Shown: piece by piece, positions 1 to 12,400 of the stretch | How positions within the stretch are numbered: the first letter of the stretch is position 1 | Layout: the number at the start of each line of letters is the position of its first letter | DNA from: Chondrilla cf. caribensis | Taxonomy: Eukaryota; Porifera; Demospongiae; Chondrillida; Chondrillidae | Assembly (NCBI GenBank): GCA_964020155.1 | Contig: OZ026549.1 | Coordinates: forward strand, 3,787,719-3,851,718 | DNA length: 64,000 bases | Reading direction: 5' to 3' | Translations under genes and position numbers: made by a program | The notes under the pieces: model-generated | Databases searched by the model: none | Told to the model about the DNA's origin: nothing | Seen by the model: only the letters and a program-made list of their open reading frames with translations

Positions 1-92
1 AGTAAAACTCTAGCTAATCATGATTAAAGCAATAATAAATAAATGGAAACAGAAAAATGAATACAGACAATAAAATTAATATTAATCAATTA

Positions 93-353
93 ATCTATCC
101 AGAAAGGATTGTCAATTAATGGCGGTCTCCCAACAGAACCCAGAATGGCAGCTGCATTTCCTCGCTGCACTGCGACTGAAAGTCTCTGCAGAAGGAATTG
201 CAGAGACTTTGGCTCCCCTGTCATCCTCCTAAGGCGGCATCCCAACTCCCAGAAAAAGTTGAGGGCCTCTGGCCCCAGTGCCCCAGATGTCTCTACTGCC
301 ACAGGGATAAAATGGTGGCTGCTGTCTAGGTGAGCATACTTGGCCTTTTTCAT
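93..353 (-). mobile_element. non-LTR retrotransposon fragment, C-terminal end, inverted
   Basis: Read on the minus strand, about 80 codons stay open and carry the pattern found at the C-terminal end of many invertebrate non-LTR polyproteins: a YAHL start, then PVAVETSGALG, then LQRLSVAVQRGN close to the end. No upstream RT is attached on this strand. The neighbouring plus-strand piece (388-870) belongs to the same kind of element but runs the other way, so one of the two pieces has been inverted. The family is recognised from memory of the motif only and the clade cannot be given. Confidence 0.6.
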
Positions 354-387
354 TATTATTAATTAAAAAACTAAACTGCTTCACATC

Positions 388-870
388 TTGCAAACCTCCC
401 CGGCATTTTCTTCACCACTGCTAAAATCCTGCGACCAACTGTTGATGGCTACAGTTTCCAGAATTACAAACATAGACTTTAATTGTGTGAAATCATCCTG
501 GCTACAGGCAACCCTCTCAGTCAACACAGGTGGCCTGGGGTTTCCGAGTGCCTCCATTCTTGCACCATCCGCCTTCTTGGCATCCACTGATGGGGGCTCC
601 GAAATATTGCAACAACTCCTCCCAAACCATCTGTCCTCCGTTCTTACCTCGACAGGGACTGTGCATTATCCAGGTGGAAGTACAACTTGCCTGAGGATAC
701 GCCTATCCCATCTGTCACAACTAGACAGAAATCCTGGGACCAGCCAACAGTTCAACACCAGTTCGACACCTTCTTGGACCAGTGTACAGATGAGATCTCG
801 AGGTCCCGGTTGCTGGGCACCAGTTCACGTGAGTCCGGGGCTTGGCTAAACGAATTGATTATAATAACAA
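388..870 (+). mobile_element. decayed LINE fragment (region after RT)
   Basis: The plus strand encodes GGLGFPSASILAPSAFLAS, a signature of the segment following the reverse transcriptase in non-LTR elements, followed after a frame change near 690-710 by SRLLGTSSRESGAWLNE, the next conserved block of the same region. Two frames are needed, so this is a broken copy. An AT-rich tail of short AATA units follows at about 860-890. Confidence 0.6.
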
Positions 871-894
871 TAACAATAAAATAATAATGTATTT

Positions 895-1370
895 TTCGTG
901 CTATACCTCAACATAATGATATAACAACAATAATCATCATCATTGGTCTCCAAGCCATGCAAAATAGCACTTAGACCTCAACAATTTGCTCCTGATATAT
1001 ATTTCTCTTTGTGTGTGTGACAAAGAAAATAATAGCTCAATCAGTATACTACTGTAGGCACCTTGTGTTGTAAGTTGAGATCTGAGTTTCGGATTACCTA
1101 GCACAGTATAGATCACAGCCATTTTTCGGTGAGTTTCATTGAATAGAAAATTGATTAAGCTGTTACTTGAATAAGATCACTATTATCAAACCGGATGTAA
1201 ACTTGTCCACAATCAATTAAAAACCTGAATTTATAGCATTCTTGGTAGGGTGAGCTTTTGCTGTCGTGTGTCTGTTTATCTTACATTCACAGTGTACATT
1301 TGCAACTAGAAACCGTGTGTACAATGTACACAGTGCACTATATACTTGAGAGATATTTGTGATCTGAGAG
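895..1370. repeat. segmental duplication, copy 1 (partner 24882-25376)
   Basis: About 475 bp starting TTCGTGCTATACCTCAAC and ending GATCTGAGAG recur at 24882-25376 in the same orientation with scattered substitutions and a few small indels. Outside these limits the two loci have nothing in common. No coding sequence or terminal repeats were found inside, so this is either an unclassified dispersed repeat or a small segmental duplication. Confidence 0.8.
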
Positions 1371-1522
1371 TAGATAATATCGCGAAATTTGATATGAGAA
1401 TAATAATGACTGAATTACGTATATCAAAAAAAAACCTACACTTATTAGTATTTCATTTTCGACTTCCAGTATGGCCAATAGATAATAATATGTCATTACA
1501 TGTAACCGTCACAATGAATATA

Positions 1523-2315
1523 CAGTGGAATCACGCTAATTGGACTATGGTTTATATTTAACTTGCATGAACATCGCACTAAATCAAACAAAGTTTGAAG
1601 TCCCTGGACAAGTGCTATACACAAGTATAGGAAAGTCTCTCGTTAGTTCGAATGTCAATCGTGTTAACCGGAACATTTTAGAGGAAGATGCTATTACTAA
1701 AATGTGCATTTAACAACAATAAAAGTAATAGAGTGTCAATAAATCATTGATCCATCGTTTCTAACTCCCTTCATACTCTTTCAAGGAATTTGAAGAGTTC
1801 TAGGAAAGATTCGCGTGGGTTCTTCCTCGTGAACTCATCAATCCAACATGGTAAAAGCTCACAACTACTTTCCTAAGGAGCATAACGTCAAGTTAATCTC
1901 TCAAAGATCGGCTTTTCAATTCGTCTGTGCGTTTGACAGCCACTTGCAATGTGATGTCATAAACTGCTTGATTATTATTCGTCATGCACGTTCATTTACA
2001 CCCAATATGTAGTATACAGTATAATATTTAAACAAGGTTCCACCAGACTACTTTCACTATTTATCAGGCATGCATATGATCATTAATACTGAATCTGCAT
2101 AAGATTTGTTGTATCATTTTGGCCGCAGCACATATATAGGTGTAAATATGTACATAGGTGTCCCTGAATGTAAATTTCAAGGATTGTCAACAGAACTATG
2201 ACTTTACTAAATTATCATTGAAATTTATTAGTACTTTCAGTAACTGGAACTCTCAATAACTGGAACTTTCCATACTATCCCCTGGAGGTTCCAGTTAACA
2301 ATTAAGATTCCACTG
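1523..2315. mobile_element. possible MITE with TA target duplication
   Basis: The left end reads TA then CAGTGGAATC; the right end reads GATTCCACTG then TA. The next bases (TAATTG on each side, offset by a few bases) also pair loosely. CAGTGGAA... ends with a TA duplication are typical of pogo/Tigger-like nonautonomous elements. The interior is AT-rich and non-coding. The inverted ends are short, so chance cannot be excluded. Confidence 0.4.
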
Positions 2316-2912
2316 TATATCAGTAAAACATCGGTTCTATCTTACAGGCATATCAATGAAACCAACACATCGACCTACTGGATATCCCCGTCCACGCATT
2401 TCTTACCTGCTGTTCTTTGACCATGTCGGTGGTCATGACATTCGTTCTCTTCTTGTCTGTTTGTTTTGAAGAGATGCTTTCTCCCGCTCGTCGATCTAAC
2501 AAGACCTTTAGCACCGCAGAATTACTTGATATCGCATACAACGATCAAAATTATGGTCCCAAACTTTGTCAACATGCAGTGTTTTGTTGTTGAATGGGCG
2601 TGTATCATAGAAGGGCGGGAAGTAGGAGTTGCCTAACCCTTTGACCTCGATGAATATGATTAAATGTCATGCATACTTGCGTAAGAGTGTTTGTGCTTTC
2701 ATGCATGCATGCGTGTCTGTATGTATGTGTGTGTATGTGTGTGTGTGAGTGTGTAGGTGCATGCACATGCAGGTGTACATGTGTCTGTAACACTTCCTGC
2801 TTTACCTGTACCAGTTGTTCAGTTATCACATTTGAGCTAGCACAAAATATTCTGAATTATAATCTTACAGCTTCCTACAGCAGAATTAACAACTCTCGTG
2901 ATAATACTATTT

Positions 2913-3282
2913 TAGTATGAAAGGAGAATTGTGGAGGCTGGTTTCTGTGGTGGCTTCGTGGCTCAGTGGTTTATGACGGCTTTAGTCAGACGCCCTGGGT
3001 TCGAGTCCTGCAGTTGCCGGTTTTTCGTTTTTCTCCTTTCTCCCTTAGCAGGCTGAATTCCACTTAGCTTTCGTATCTGTCATACGCCTGCTTACTTATA
3101 TATGATCATCTATGATTTAAGATTAGATGAAATGATTAAACCCACTAAAAACCGAGTAGACTAGGAGTAGTAGTGAAGACATCTAACGAAGTTAGTAAAA
3201 GAACTGAAACATCGACTCGCGATAATCCACACAGCCGTGTGGTCTCGCCGGTGTGTGACTGCAGTTAGCAGTAGTCACCGGT
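2913..3282 (+). mobile_element. tRNA-derived SINE, copy 1
   Basis: A tRNA-like head carries a good A box (TGGCTCAGTGG, 2959-2969) and a perfect B box (GGTTCGAGTCC, 2998-3008), the internal promoter of RNA polymerase III. It cannot form a clean tRNA cloverleaf and is followed by a non-tRNA body, so it is a SINE rather than a tRNA gene. A second copy of the first 165 bp follows directly at 3284. Confidence 0.75.
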
Positions 3283-3283
3283 G

Positions 3284-3447
3284 TAGTATGAAAGGAGAAT
3301 TGTGGAGGCTGGTTTCTGTGGTGGCTTCGTGGCTCAGTGGTTTATGACGGCTTTAGTCAGACGCCCTGGGTTCGAGTCCTGCAGTTGCCGGTTTTTCGCT
3401 TTTCTCCTTTCTCCCTTAGCAGGCTGAATTCCACTTAGCTTTCGTAT
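3284..3447 (+). mobile_element. tRNA-derived SINE, copy 2 (truncated, in tandem)
   Basis: Almost identical to 2913-3076, including both polymerase III boxes. It stops at TTCGTAT, where copy 1 continues for another 200 bp. The two copies lie head to tail, as in a dimeric SINE or a local duplication. Confidence 0.75.
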
Positions 3448-3476
3448 ATTTTGGTCATTTTGTTTATTCAGTACAG

Positions 3477-3479
<3 letters not shown>

Positions 3480-3524
<45 letters not shown>
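3480..3524. repeat. (TA)n microsatellite
   Basis: About 22 TA units without interruption, just after the second SINE copy. Confidence 0.95.
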
Positions 3525-3527
<3 letters not shown>

Positions 3528-3668
3528 TATAAATACAATTCACACTATTACAACTGAAATCATGTTTGGGACTGAAGTCAACATCATGATAAACCAAACT
3601 GAGAAAATAATAATTATTCAACATTAATTTTCATGCACATAATTGTTGTGAGCATGAATTCAATGTAT

Positions 3669-4706
3669 TTATTGGTCTTCTTCATCATTGTAGTGAAACA
3701 TGGCGATGCATAAATTGGCATTGCTAGCACTCTGTTGATCTCCAAACACTTTCGATCCTTCCTCAAGTTTACACTTGCAGGTAATGATTCTCCGCATTCC
3801 CTGCCTAACAGGCCTGAACACCGCAATGATCACAATTGGGATCACAATCTCAGGAAGACCTACCAACAACAAGGTGCTTATAATGTATGCCCAAACACGT
3901 AATACAAGACTCTGAGTAACTTCAAGTTCAATTACCAAAGTGTACATAATAGTAGTTCCCAAAATTGCAAATGAAACTGTCAATAAGAGAACACATAGTT
4001 TAACCATGGCCTGGTTGATGCATCTGTTAAGAGTAATGGCAGTCTTCTTAACATACACCAGAATGATGATTACAAAACCAATCACCACAAACTGTGTTGG
4101 AAATCCAACTATGTGGAGAATCTGATGAATGAGAGCTAAAAGAGTTGATCTCTTTTCCACACAAAATATTCCATCCAAACGATCCGCAGTGTAGAGTGGA
4201 GTAAGGAAAGGAATGGATAATAAGGTCACAGCACCTACCATAATGATCATAGCCACTGTCAAGGGTATCACTCGGATTTTCGCCACTCCATATTTTATTA
4301 TAATGAACATAGGAATAGTTAAAGTGACCCAATACAAGTTGCGTATAGAAACGCTTATGTTATAAAGGAAGGGCCCAACCCGGCAAGCATTAGTACTAGT
4401 CGGCAACAGTCCCTCTATTTCTGACGTGCTCAGTGTAACGAGAATCACAACGATCAAGCTGTTGAGTACGCCTACAGCTGTGATCCCCAGTAACAGGTTC
4501 CTCTGAACGGGTGCTTTGCGTAACGCGCGGCTGGCTAGAATAGAGGCAAATGTAGTTCCATTGAGACTTAGCTGTAACGGACAAATAACAACGAACCACA
4601 AGCAGTTCAGGGCGAGATATCCGGGAATAGTGAGAACCATCGGAGAAGTAGGGCTGGTTGAAGTCACATTAGACGTATTCTCCATCCACTCCATCAGTTT
4701 TTCCAT
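3669..4706 (-). CDS. seven-transmembrane receptor (GPCR-like), single exon
   Basis: This 345-aa intronless reading frame has a short extracellular N-terminus with two N-glycosylation sites (NTSN, NVTS) followed by seven hydrophobic spans: about residues 32-52, 72-94, 115-137, 147-168, 202-222, 237-258 and 270-294. A Cys before TM3 (NACRVG) and one in the second extracellular loop (FCVEK) are placed as in the conserved disulfide of rhodopsin-like receptors. The canonical DRY at the end of TM3 and NPxxY in TM7 are absent (IIKYG and LPEIVIPIV instead), so it belongs to a divergent receptor group, probably lineage-specific. The tail is basic (RRIITCKCK) then acidic. Ligand and coupling cannot be predicted. 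No intron signals interrupt the frame, and the first ATG precedes the N-glycosylated segment. Confidence 0.8.
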   Translation of the reverse strand: MEKLMEWMENTSNVTSTSPTSPMVLTIPGYLALNCLWFVVICPLQLSLNGTTFASILASRALRKAPVQRNLLLGITAVGVLNSLIVVILVTLSTSEIEGLLPTSTNACRVGPFLYNISVSIRNLYWVTLTIPMFIIIKYGVAKIRVIPLTVAMIIMVGAVTLLSIPFLTPLYTADRLDGIFCVEKRSTLLALIHQILHIVGFPTQFVVIGFVIIILVYVKKTAITLNRCINQAMVKLCVLLLTVSFAILGTTIMYTLVIELEVTQSLVLRVWAYIISTLLLVGLPEIVIPIVIIAVFRPVRQGMRRIITCKCKLEEGSKVFGDQQSASNANLCIAMFHYNDEEDQ

Positions 4707-5792
4707 ACTAGTTATCGCGCCGTGTTTATTAAACTATACCCTGCTCGTTCGATTTATATTATACAGTCACATGTACGTACAGACAACGGTGTGTATTCTA
4801 TACATACAGTAATGACGTACGTATTAGCTGTCCCTCTAATCTGGCTTACGTAGGAGGATTTGGTGTTGAATAACGCTTTGTAAACTTCACATACCTAGGA
4901 CATTATACTGAATGGACGCGTTTATAGGTGGAATTTCATAGTCAATGTGTCAAAACAATATCATATAGCTGCTGTATATGTCATATAGCTAATAATACAA
5001 ACTAATATTATCTTTGTACAAAGGGAAAAATTTTAAGTAATAATATCTGTGATGATACTGTCATGGTCAATTCACTATTATAGTATAAGATAGTGGGAGA
5101 TTTGAACATTCAAATTATGAGTGGGATGCGAATTTTTGTTCTATATGCAACAGTTCCAAACAGTTTGAACTTATAACTCTTTGTTCTCCAGAAACCATTA
5201 AACCATATAAGTTAAAAAAAATATTGTTCATTGTATTCTTTATAATGGCTTGTTATTATACTTATAATTTGACTTTGAACTGATTTCAAATCCAACTCAA
5301 TGACATAGACATTGGGCAAAATTGATATTATTATGACATTCACAGGTTTTGGAATTGCCGCTACAACTATCTACTCTGGTCGAAAATTAGTATTTGAGGG
5401 ATGAGTGAGTCTTTGCATGGCTAGGTTACTTTTTTGCATATACAATCATTGTGGTTATCTGATAGTCAACTGCAGTAATTTTGAATAGTAGGCTTTGTAA
5501 GTAAACACTGATTCAATCAATCACCAACATTGTAAATACAGTTACTGTACTGTTACAGTAGTTGATTTGAACAAATTAAGATGAAGGAAATGGAATACAT
5601 ATTAACTGAGAACAGAATGTGTATATGTAATGTGAGACAAAGCAAGTTTTTGATGACAATTAATGCATCTCACACCATATACCATGACACTAGAGGTAGA
5701 GAATGGAGATCAATGATAACCAATGGAAATGGTTGTTTAGCTAGGTGCATCGTATCAGTAAGTGCAATGGAAATCTCTAGCTAGCCATAGGA
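4707..5792. other. intergenic, no gene seen
   Basis: AT-rich upstream region of the receptor gene. Short open frames here have no recognisable protein pattern and no splice-linked partners. Only scattered TACGTA-type words and poly-A/T runs were noticed. Confidence 0.5.
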
Positions 5793-6320
5793 ATTCCATT
5801 ACACCAAACATTTCGACAGCTGACTGCTACCTTTTTAGTGGTATGCGCGTGTGTGTGTGTGTGTGTGTTTGTGTGTGTGTATGTATGTGTGTGTGCGTTC
5901 AACTTGTTAAATATAATTATACAAGTATGTGACAGTTAGAGATGAGAACATTACCACCTCAGCTTTAGCAGAACACATGCAGAAGGCAGGACACTCCATA
6001 GAATGGACCCAGACAGAAGTATATATAGTACACACCTGTAATTGCACAGATATTATAAGAGTACTAGATTGTTCGACAATTCAGGATGAGTGATGCATCC
6101 CCCTTGAACAGAGAAATAAAGGAATATTACCCATACATAAAACACTCCTATAACTATTCCCAGCCCACTATCCCACTATTCCCCATGGATCCATAACAGA
6201 TAGATGTGCATTTAATATTATTCATACATCACCCACTCATTCAAAAACACACCATAGATATAGTCATACCACTGACAAAGGTATATAAGTCAGCTGCTGA
6301 AACATTTGGTGTAATGAAAT
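5793..6320 (+). mobile_element. Penelope-like element remnant between inverted repeats
   Basis: The segment is bounded by roughly 50-bp imperfect inverted repeats: the left arm starts ATTCCATTACACCAAACAT and the right arm ends ATGTTTGGTGTAATG in the complementary sense. Inside, around 5940-6030, the plus strand encodes ALAEHMQKAGHSIEW, the conserved end region of Penelope-like or GIY-YIG-bearing retroelement proteins. Nearby around 6085-6180 a different frame reads SPLNREIKEYYPYIKHS, the block that usually follows. Frames are broken and the RT is absent, so this is a 5'-truncated dead copy. A GT microsatellite (5849-5893) lies inside the left part. Confidence 0.55.
5849..5893. repeat. (GT)n microsatellite, imperfect
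   Basis: About 45 bp of GT repeats with TTGT and TATG interruptions. Confidence 0.9.
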
Positions 6321-6497
6321 TTAATGTGGTATAATATATATTATAATATACATATATATATTTGGTTTATTTGATTTTATTCTATAACTCATTCAACATC
6401 AATTATATAATTATTATTGTCAAATTTTAAAATAATTACTTCACAGATAATAGGATAATAGGAATATAATACAACAAATGGCCATGGCATGTAATGT

Positions 6498-9400
6498 TCA
6501 GAGATCAACAAATCTATGACTAACAGTTACAGTTTTTATGGATGTCAACTTTGATTTAACAAACTGTCTTTTTTCCTTTGGTACACCTGATATGGTCACT
6601 TCTTTCAGCACCATGTTTTTTCCCAATCCAGTGGAAATAGCATCACATACACCAGTGTTGCTCCAAACATAGAAAGTGACCTTCACTACTTTCATCTTTG
6701 CAGCATACTTTTCCATCTCCTTCAACTCATCTTCACTAAACACTCTCTCCTCCCAACTCTGCCAATAATAATGACCAAGACCACAATGATAAACAACTGG
6801 CCTCAAAGGTCAGACACTCTACATCTACAGTACATAGTGCTGGAAGGACAGGATGAGAATGAAGATGTGGATGTTTACAACTCAGTGACAATTCCTTTTC
6901 CTGGACCACTACGAAGTGATCTGCCAGTACACACAAAAGGACTCACATAATGACTGACAGTTACTGAATGAGTGAAATGAAGGTGTCCTGATATATTATG
7001 CGCCGTATATGTTCGAATTTTCCGTCGACCTAATTTTTCATCACTGGCTCCAGATAGGTCTGGGAACGTAATTGATGACAAAATGTGACGCATTCTAAAT
7101 GTTCGTCATCAGTTCTAATTTTTCGTCAGATGTCTTTGTTAGCTACCTTTATAATATTATATAGGATTTCTGCCATTGATCACCACTTCAAAGTTGACTC
7201 CTGCTTTATAAGCAACGACTGCAAAGTGATCGTGAGGATTGTCTGATAGGAAATAGAATACAGTAAATATTATTTGTACACGTGTACGCGTACAGCTGAT
7301 TTTAGACGGTTTTAATGTAATATTATTATAATCATATACCGTACATATCGTTTAACCTCTGGAAGTAATGAGATACGAGATGCTAGGTTTCCAATACTCT
7401 CAATTTATGTGGTATCCTCGAATGGAGCAAGGACTTTCAGGCTGAACGCAGCCATTTTATTTTGTTCCAATTAGTGGTCAGCAATTCTAAATATTCGTCA
7501 TGGTATTCTATTTATTTGTCAGGTCAGGATTCACAACCAATCTTGTTCTAAATGAGGGTTTTTTCTTGAACCTTGCTCTGACGAAAAATTAGAACATATT
7601 CGGTAGTCACATGATTGTCACATGCACACAGTACAAATGACTGAACAGATGTACTTTGAGACAAAGATATAACTACAGGGTCACTGTGTACATAACTACT
7701 TGAAATTAGTATACTGAAGAATGAATGAAATTTGATAGACAACATGCATTTTTAAGGTCACTGCCCACAATAGTGGGGTCATCAGCTTCAATGGTGAACA
7801 CATTCATGTGAATTAATGTATGATGCATTATAGACAGCTGTGAGGATCGTGCTTAGCGCCATCTACTACAATTATAGGTGGACATAATTTTGCATATGCC
7901 TATTTGGCAATGAACAAAGAATACCTAATACATAAAGATACTAAAGAGGAGCCTCCATAGCAATAACCTACAGTATGGATCATGGAAAAGGTAATGTTTT
8001 TGTCGGTTAGCCTGTAATCAGTTAACTGTTAGCGATAACAGAATATCGGTTAGAAGTAACGCAATATCCGTTAGCGGTTAATCCGTTAACTTGTAACATG
8101 TTAATCGCATGACGTCACTTGTTATGTCTAGAACGAGTGGAAACATACTTGAGTTTTCGATCGTAGTTTCTTTAGCGCTACACTTTAGCTTCTCTACAAG
8201 ATATGTACACAGTCGTCTAAAAACACTTGTCTAAAATCACTCGAACAAACTAACTCTTATTAGGTAGACTCTACGTGTATGAATACAGGTTAACCGTTAA
8301 TCTGTTAAAGTTTAACTGTTAATGGGAAACAGATAAATTTATCAGTTAACCTACAGCACTTAACGGTTCATCATTACCTTTTTCATGAACCATACAAATC
8401 ACAACGTACATCAGCTGTTTAATCACACATTGGAGTCAACATACCCAAGGTGGGCGAATCTTTAGCTCTTCTAGTGGCACGTGCCTTGTAGTAAGTGATT
8501 TCATCAAAGGTAGAGGTGAAATATACAGCATTTCAACTCTCCTCAAATTTGTGCTTACAACACAGGTGGTAGGCAGTGCTTCTGCTACATCATCATCCTC
8601 AACAAGTACTGATCCTGCACATTATGAGGAAGTGAACAACACCGTTGTCTTGGAAAGTAGAAATAACCTTCAATTAACTCACCCCACACTTTAATGTCTT
8701 CAATTGTAGTGTTACCTGCTACACCATGTAGCACTGGTATCTTGAAGTAGGATTCACCATGTAGGTCCAGTTTCCTCAAAGTGGTATTCTTTGCCACTGA
8801 ACGAATCAGCTCTGACTTACTCTGCTCATTGTCAATGTCCTGTTAGATGGAAAGGATTCAGAAAATAAGGGTTAAGTCCTTTGCTATTCAGCAGATCATA
8901 TTTTACTCACAGTTTTAGGATCAACCACAAAAAGTGTTAAATCCACAATGGTAGTGCTATCAAAAATGGCTGACAATGCAGACAGTTTTACCACTTGCAC
9001 TCTAAGGTACAACTTCTCCACTGATGTCACACTGATTAAACCACTGGCATCTAAATGTAAATAATAATAATAAAGCACTTCACTGACAAACATTATACAC
9101 ACAAAGTTGTACACAAATTCTACAAATAGCACGTCATTACATAAATACATAATACGTCAACTACAAGTACACATGAACAGTGTATGCTGAATAAGACATA
9201 TTTTATGTAACACACACTGCAAAACACACTAGTACACATGTGGAATAGTGCATTGGACATTGAATAAGATATACACACAAATAATTCTGATGTCTCACCT
9301 GCTGGGGACAAGTGATCTACAGAGAGAAGTAAATCCCATAAATGAACATTTGCTTGTAAGATAGGAAAGACATGAGGCAAAGATGATGGATTAAGATGGT

Positions 9401-12400
9401 CAAATTCAGAAAATTTAAGTGCTCTCAAGTGAGTACATTTACTCAAACAGTGAGCAATAGCAAGAGTATCATGAGGAGTGAGATGGAGAACAAAAGAAAG
9501 TGATTGGTTGAGGTGCTGTACAATGTTTCGTGTCAAATCTGAGCTTTGAGACTCATAAAGAGAGTGAAAAAGATACAAAAGGTGAGGATTGTTATTGGTA
9601 CACTCTGATGGGGGAGAGAAAGAATGCGAAGAAAATAGACTATGAAGAGAATCAAGAAAGGAAGGATCAGGCTGGCACAGAAATCTGGAGACCTTGGGTG
9701 AGGATAGACCTGTTAGACCAGCATAGAAACGAATCACCATGGCAAATTTAGGGTTAAAAATGTTCTGTTTCAAAAACTTCAGTTGCTCCTTTGTTGAAAG
9801 CTGAGAGATGTGATAAGCGGTGAAGAATTCTTGATTGGTTGTGTGAGAAAAGTTGAAACTACTTCTGGCTTCGAACCCAACTAAGCTAGAGTGTTGGTGG
9901 AGGAGTCCTTTGAAGACAGATTCCTCGATGAGTGCTTCTGGTTGAAGTGCACGGAAAGTTTTTAGAATATCGTCTTCATCGAACACAAAGGTGGGCGGAG
10001 TCTTCACCATGCCTTCATAGGCCAATGAACTAAGGGACTCCAACAAACTCTTCACGTCATCTGATAAACTAATAAGGAGTGGGTCCACTCTACAGGGGAT
10101 GCTGCTCTTCTTACTTTCCCTCGTGATCACATTACAAACGAAATGTTTGTAACAGAGGGTCATTGTGGGGGGGAATATACGACCTGCATATATGGAACAG
10201 AAGATAAAGAGATTCATTGGAATGTAGGCTCCACCCATGAGGTCAGGACGGGAACGCAGCTCATCCAGCATCTTCTTTCCTTCCTCAGGTTTGGCTTGGA
10301 AGAATTCACGGACATAGCTTTGGATGGATTCTTCATCAAATCCATGAATCTCATAGAACACTGTACTGTGTTCCTGGAGGAATGGGAGGCTTCCGGGACG
10401 ACTTGTGACAATCACATCGGCTTGAGGAAGGCTTCGACCTTGAATGATTTTCTGGAAGATGCTACCGTTTTGAGTGGAGAGGAGCTCTCTGACTTCATCT
10501 GCTCCGTCAAAGACAAAGAGAACATCCTTTCCTGATGTGTTCATCAGAGATTGGCTCAACTCAGAGAGGTCCAGTTTCTTGTCTCCAGAGGTGTAGTACG
10601 ACAGCAGCTCCTCCAGGTCCTTGGCACCAGACACAGCCTTCTCCCTCAGAGGAAAATAGAGCACTAAGGTGTAATCACTCTCCACTTCCTTCCTGGCTAG
10701 TGCTCGGCTGATATGCTTCAGAAGGGTTGTCTTCCCGATACCTGCCTGGCCGTAGATGACCCTCAGACTATCACTTCCTTTGCGAAGAAGCTCCGAGGCA
10801 TCTATGTAGCGATTGACCTCCTTGCCTTCTCTTCCGCAGTCTCTGTATGCTTGGAGGAAAACAATAGGATCATTAGCCGTTTCTGGTTGCCTCAGAGCAT
10901 CTGGCTGGCCCAGGAGTACTGCTAGTCGAATGTACTCCATTTTCCTCCCTCGTTCTCCTACCTTGAACCTTTCATATTGGTTGTAGGAATGGCCCTTCAG
11001 TTTCTGAACCAGTGGCTCCCCAAGTGGATCCTAGGGAGCATATGTAAATAGTTCATTTATGAATAAGCAGAAAATAAATTATGCTACACTTTACATAATA
11101 CTATACTATAACATTGCAATATACAATGGGAGACTAGGACATCAATCACAGATATACACAGTACATGCACACATACTTAGTATGTGGTATACACAGTTGG
11201 TATAGGATTGTAGGAATACAGTGTGATGGAGGCCCCAAGCCTACAACTGGAATAACAGACCCCAGTGACTTTACATAACATGACCGCTTATACAAACAAT
11301 GAACTCCTAACATACATCAGTTCACCCTCATGAGGGAACCATGGATCCCTTAGTATACCATCCGTGGTGGAATCAAGTATAAAGGAGTACTGTACTGCTT
11401 GAAACTATGGACAATGAGGTGAGATACTAACTCACTTTCTGTGTACTTCCCTGTGGTCTGTCAACAGAACCTGGTGTATCATGAGTGCCATAGGATTCTA
11501 ATGATACAGGGAAAATGAGAAAGTTGATCTTCATTCATATGCTGTCATGTGAAAATTAATGGTAGACATAAATCTAATCAATATTATGTAATTTTATTGA
11601 CATGTGGATAATATCTTGGATATTCCCACTGGTGAGTGAGATTGGTAAACACATCAGTGAGAAAAAATTGATATACAGTCAAAACTTATACCTTTACCCA
11701 AATGGTTGTATTCCAGGTTCAATTCCTACCACACATGTCAAGTCATGATCAACAACACACCTCTGGGACTTGTCAGGGTCCAGGTGTCATTAGTGATAAT
11801 CAATTTCTTCAAGTCTTCGGCCACATTGGGTCCCAAACGATCCTTGATGACATCAAGGAGGAACTTCCATGTAGTGGGATAGCCGGACCCACACTGCCCA
11901 TCCCTCCAGTACTGAAGAGCTAGCAATCCTCTTAATGCTTCCTGCTGTTGCTCGAGATAGTACTTCACCCTATCAATGCTCAGACCCAAGGAAATGGCAT
12001 ACTTGTCCCAAAGTGGACACTTCTCCAATATTTTTTGTAGACCAATATCAGAAGGACTCATGTCTGTATATAGGCATAGATAAATAACAAATGATTATTC
12101 TTAAAACTAATGATCTTCATAATCATTACTAATCTATACACACAGTACATTCAGTGCACAAGAGCATATGCTGAGTACATAATATGCAGTTGATACTACA
12201 TATATCAAATAGGTAAGTGAAGAACACACGGTACATAGTCCCAGTGTAGATAGTGAGGAAATACATGTGCCCATGTCATTGTACAGGTTCTGAAAACAAC
12301 ACTCTCTTCCAGTTCACTGTGAACTGTACATAAACAGTATCCGTCAGTGATTGATCACAAGTGACTGAGTTGTTCACACATTATACAGTACTGCACTGAG

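Noticed and set aside
2950..3020. tRNA gene on the plus strand
   Set aside because: A and B boxes are present, but acceptor and anticodon stems do not pair properly and the sequence recurs with a non-tRNA body; called SINE.
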